DNA of 6,786 bases from Gemmatimonas phototrophica (GTDB taxonomy: Bacteria > Gemmatimonadota > Gemmatimonadetes > Gemmatimonadales > Gemmatimonadaceae). Below are positions 6,551 to 6,786 of this stretch, in pieces. The stretch spans positions 1-6,786 of the forward strand of contig CAMBRJ010000168.1 in NCBI GenBank assembly GCA_945870175.1. Direction: 5' to 3'. Position 1 is the stretch's first letter, and each line of letters begins with the position of its first letter. Both the position numbers and the translations under genes were made by a program. Below the pieces are notes generated by a model. That model worked only from the letters and a program-made list of their open reading frames with translations, was not told the DNA's origin and did not search any database.

Positions 6551-6786
6551 GGGTGCGGATCGACCGACGAGAGCCGCTCCACGACGCGGGCAATGTCGGT
6601 GCGACGTGAGAGATCGAGCACCGGCGCACTGAGTTGAACCGCGCGTACCGGCACCCCTTCACGCAGGGCGAGCCCGACCGCCTCCGGCAACTCAAACTCA
6701 CCGCGTGACGACCTGGGCACGCGACGGCAGGCATCCACGATGGCCGGCGTGACCGCCCAGAGGTTCATACCGACCCACTGCGCCGA
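6547..6786 (-). CDS. Sugar-phosphate nucleotidyltransferase, C-terminal fragment cut by window edge
   Basis: Only the last 79 residues are visible; the frame runs off the right edge, and the Met at 6768 is internal. The visible start S-A-Q-W-V-G-M-N-L-W matches the conserved M-N-x-W segment of NDP-sugar pyrophosphorylases (glucose-1-phosphate uridylyl-/thymidylyltransferase fold). It is followed by GEFELPEAV, resembling the E-L-P-D/E-A motif, and a final VLDLSRRTDIARV similar to the family's D-L-T-x-x-x-D close. Such enzymes join a sugar-1-phosphate to an NTP. The gene precedes and overlaps the kinase by ATGA, which places both steps on one transcript: kinase gives sugar-1-phosphate, this enzyme gives NDP-sugar. 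Nucleotide and sugar specificity sit mostly in the missing N-terminal part, so neither can be stated. Confidence 0.8.
   Translation of the reverse strand, partial: SAQWVGMNLWAVTPAIVDACRRVPRSSRGEFELPEAVGLALREGVPVRAVQLSAPVLDLSRRTDIARVVERLSSVDPHP

Overview
This is a GC-rich bacterial chromosomal window with ordinary metabolic genes. No RNA gene, phage, transposon or CRISPR signature was found. Codon third positions are strongly G/C. The gene content and the unusual galactokinase-like kinase would suit Gemmatimonadota or a similar high-GC soil/water lineage, but nothing here is diagnostic, so that placement is a guess.

Layout. (1) 1-1628 (+): the C-terminal three quarters of a CstA-type carbon-starvation transporter, cut by the left edge. 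(2) 1663-1700: a strong hairpin whose U-tract lies on the minus strand. (3) 1717-2232 (-): a short predicted exported protein of unknown function. (4) 2233-2388: a divergent intergenic region with a few small repeats. (5) 2389-2598 (+): a YbdD/YjiX (DUF466) small protein, the usual partner of CstA. (6) 2609-3886 (-): a 12-helix MFS transporter with a 15-bp minisatellite in its central loop. (7) 3890-5107 (+): an M20-family zinc metallopeptidase, starting 3 bp from the MFS start codon. (8) 5129-6550 (-): a galactokinase-like GHMP kinase. (9) 6547-6786 (-): the C-terminal end of a sugar nucleotidyltransferase, overlapping the kinase start by ATGA and cut by the right edge.

How they fit together. 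CstA and YbdD form one functional pair (pyruvate/peptide uptake in relatives). They are normally adjacent, but here an inverted gene separates them. The kinase and nucleotidyltransferase form a translationally coupled operon that looks like a kinase-then-pyrophosphorylase route from a free sugar to an NDP-sugar. The kinase has Lys where classical galactokinases have the sugar-contacting Glu, so its substrate may not be galactose. The M20 peptidase and MFS transporter are divergent neighbours; a link in peptide or amino-acid metabolism is possible but unproven. Apart from the last two genes, strand alternates at every gene, with very short gaps.

The best candidates for a second look are the kinase/nucleotidyltransferase pair and the exported protein inserted between cstA and its partner. 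I saw no clear evidence of a wholly new multi-gene system.
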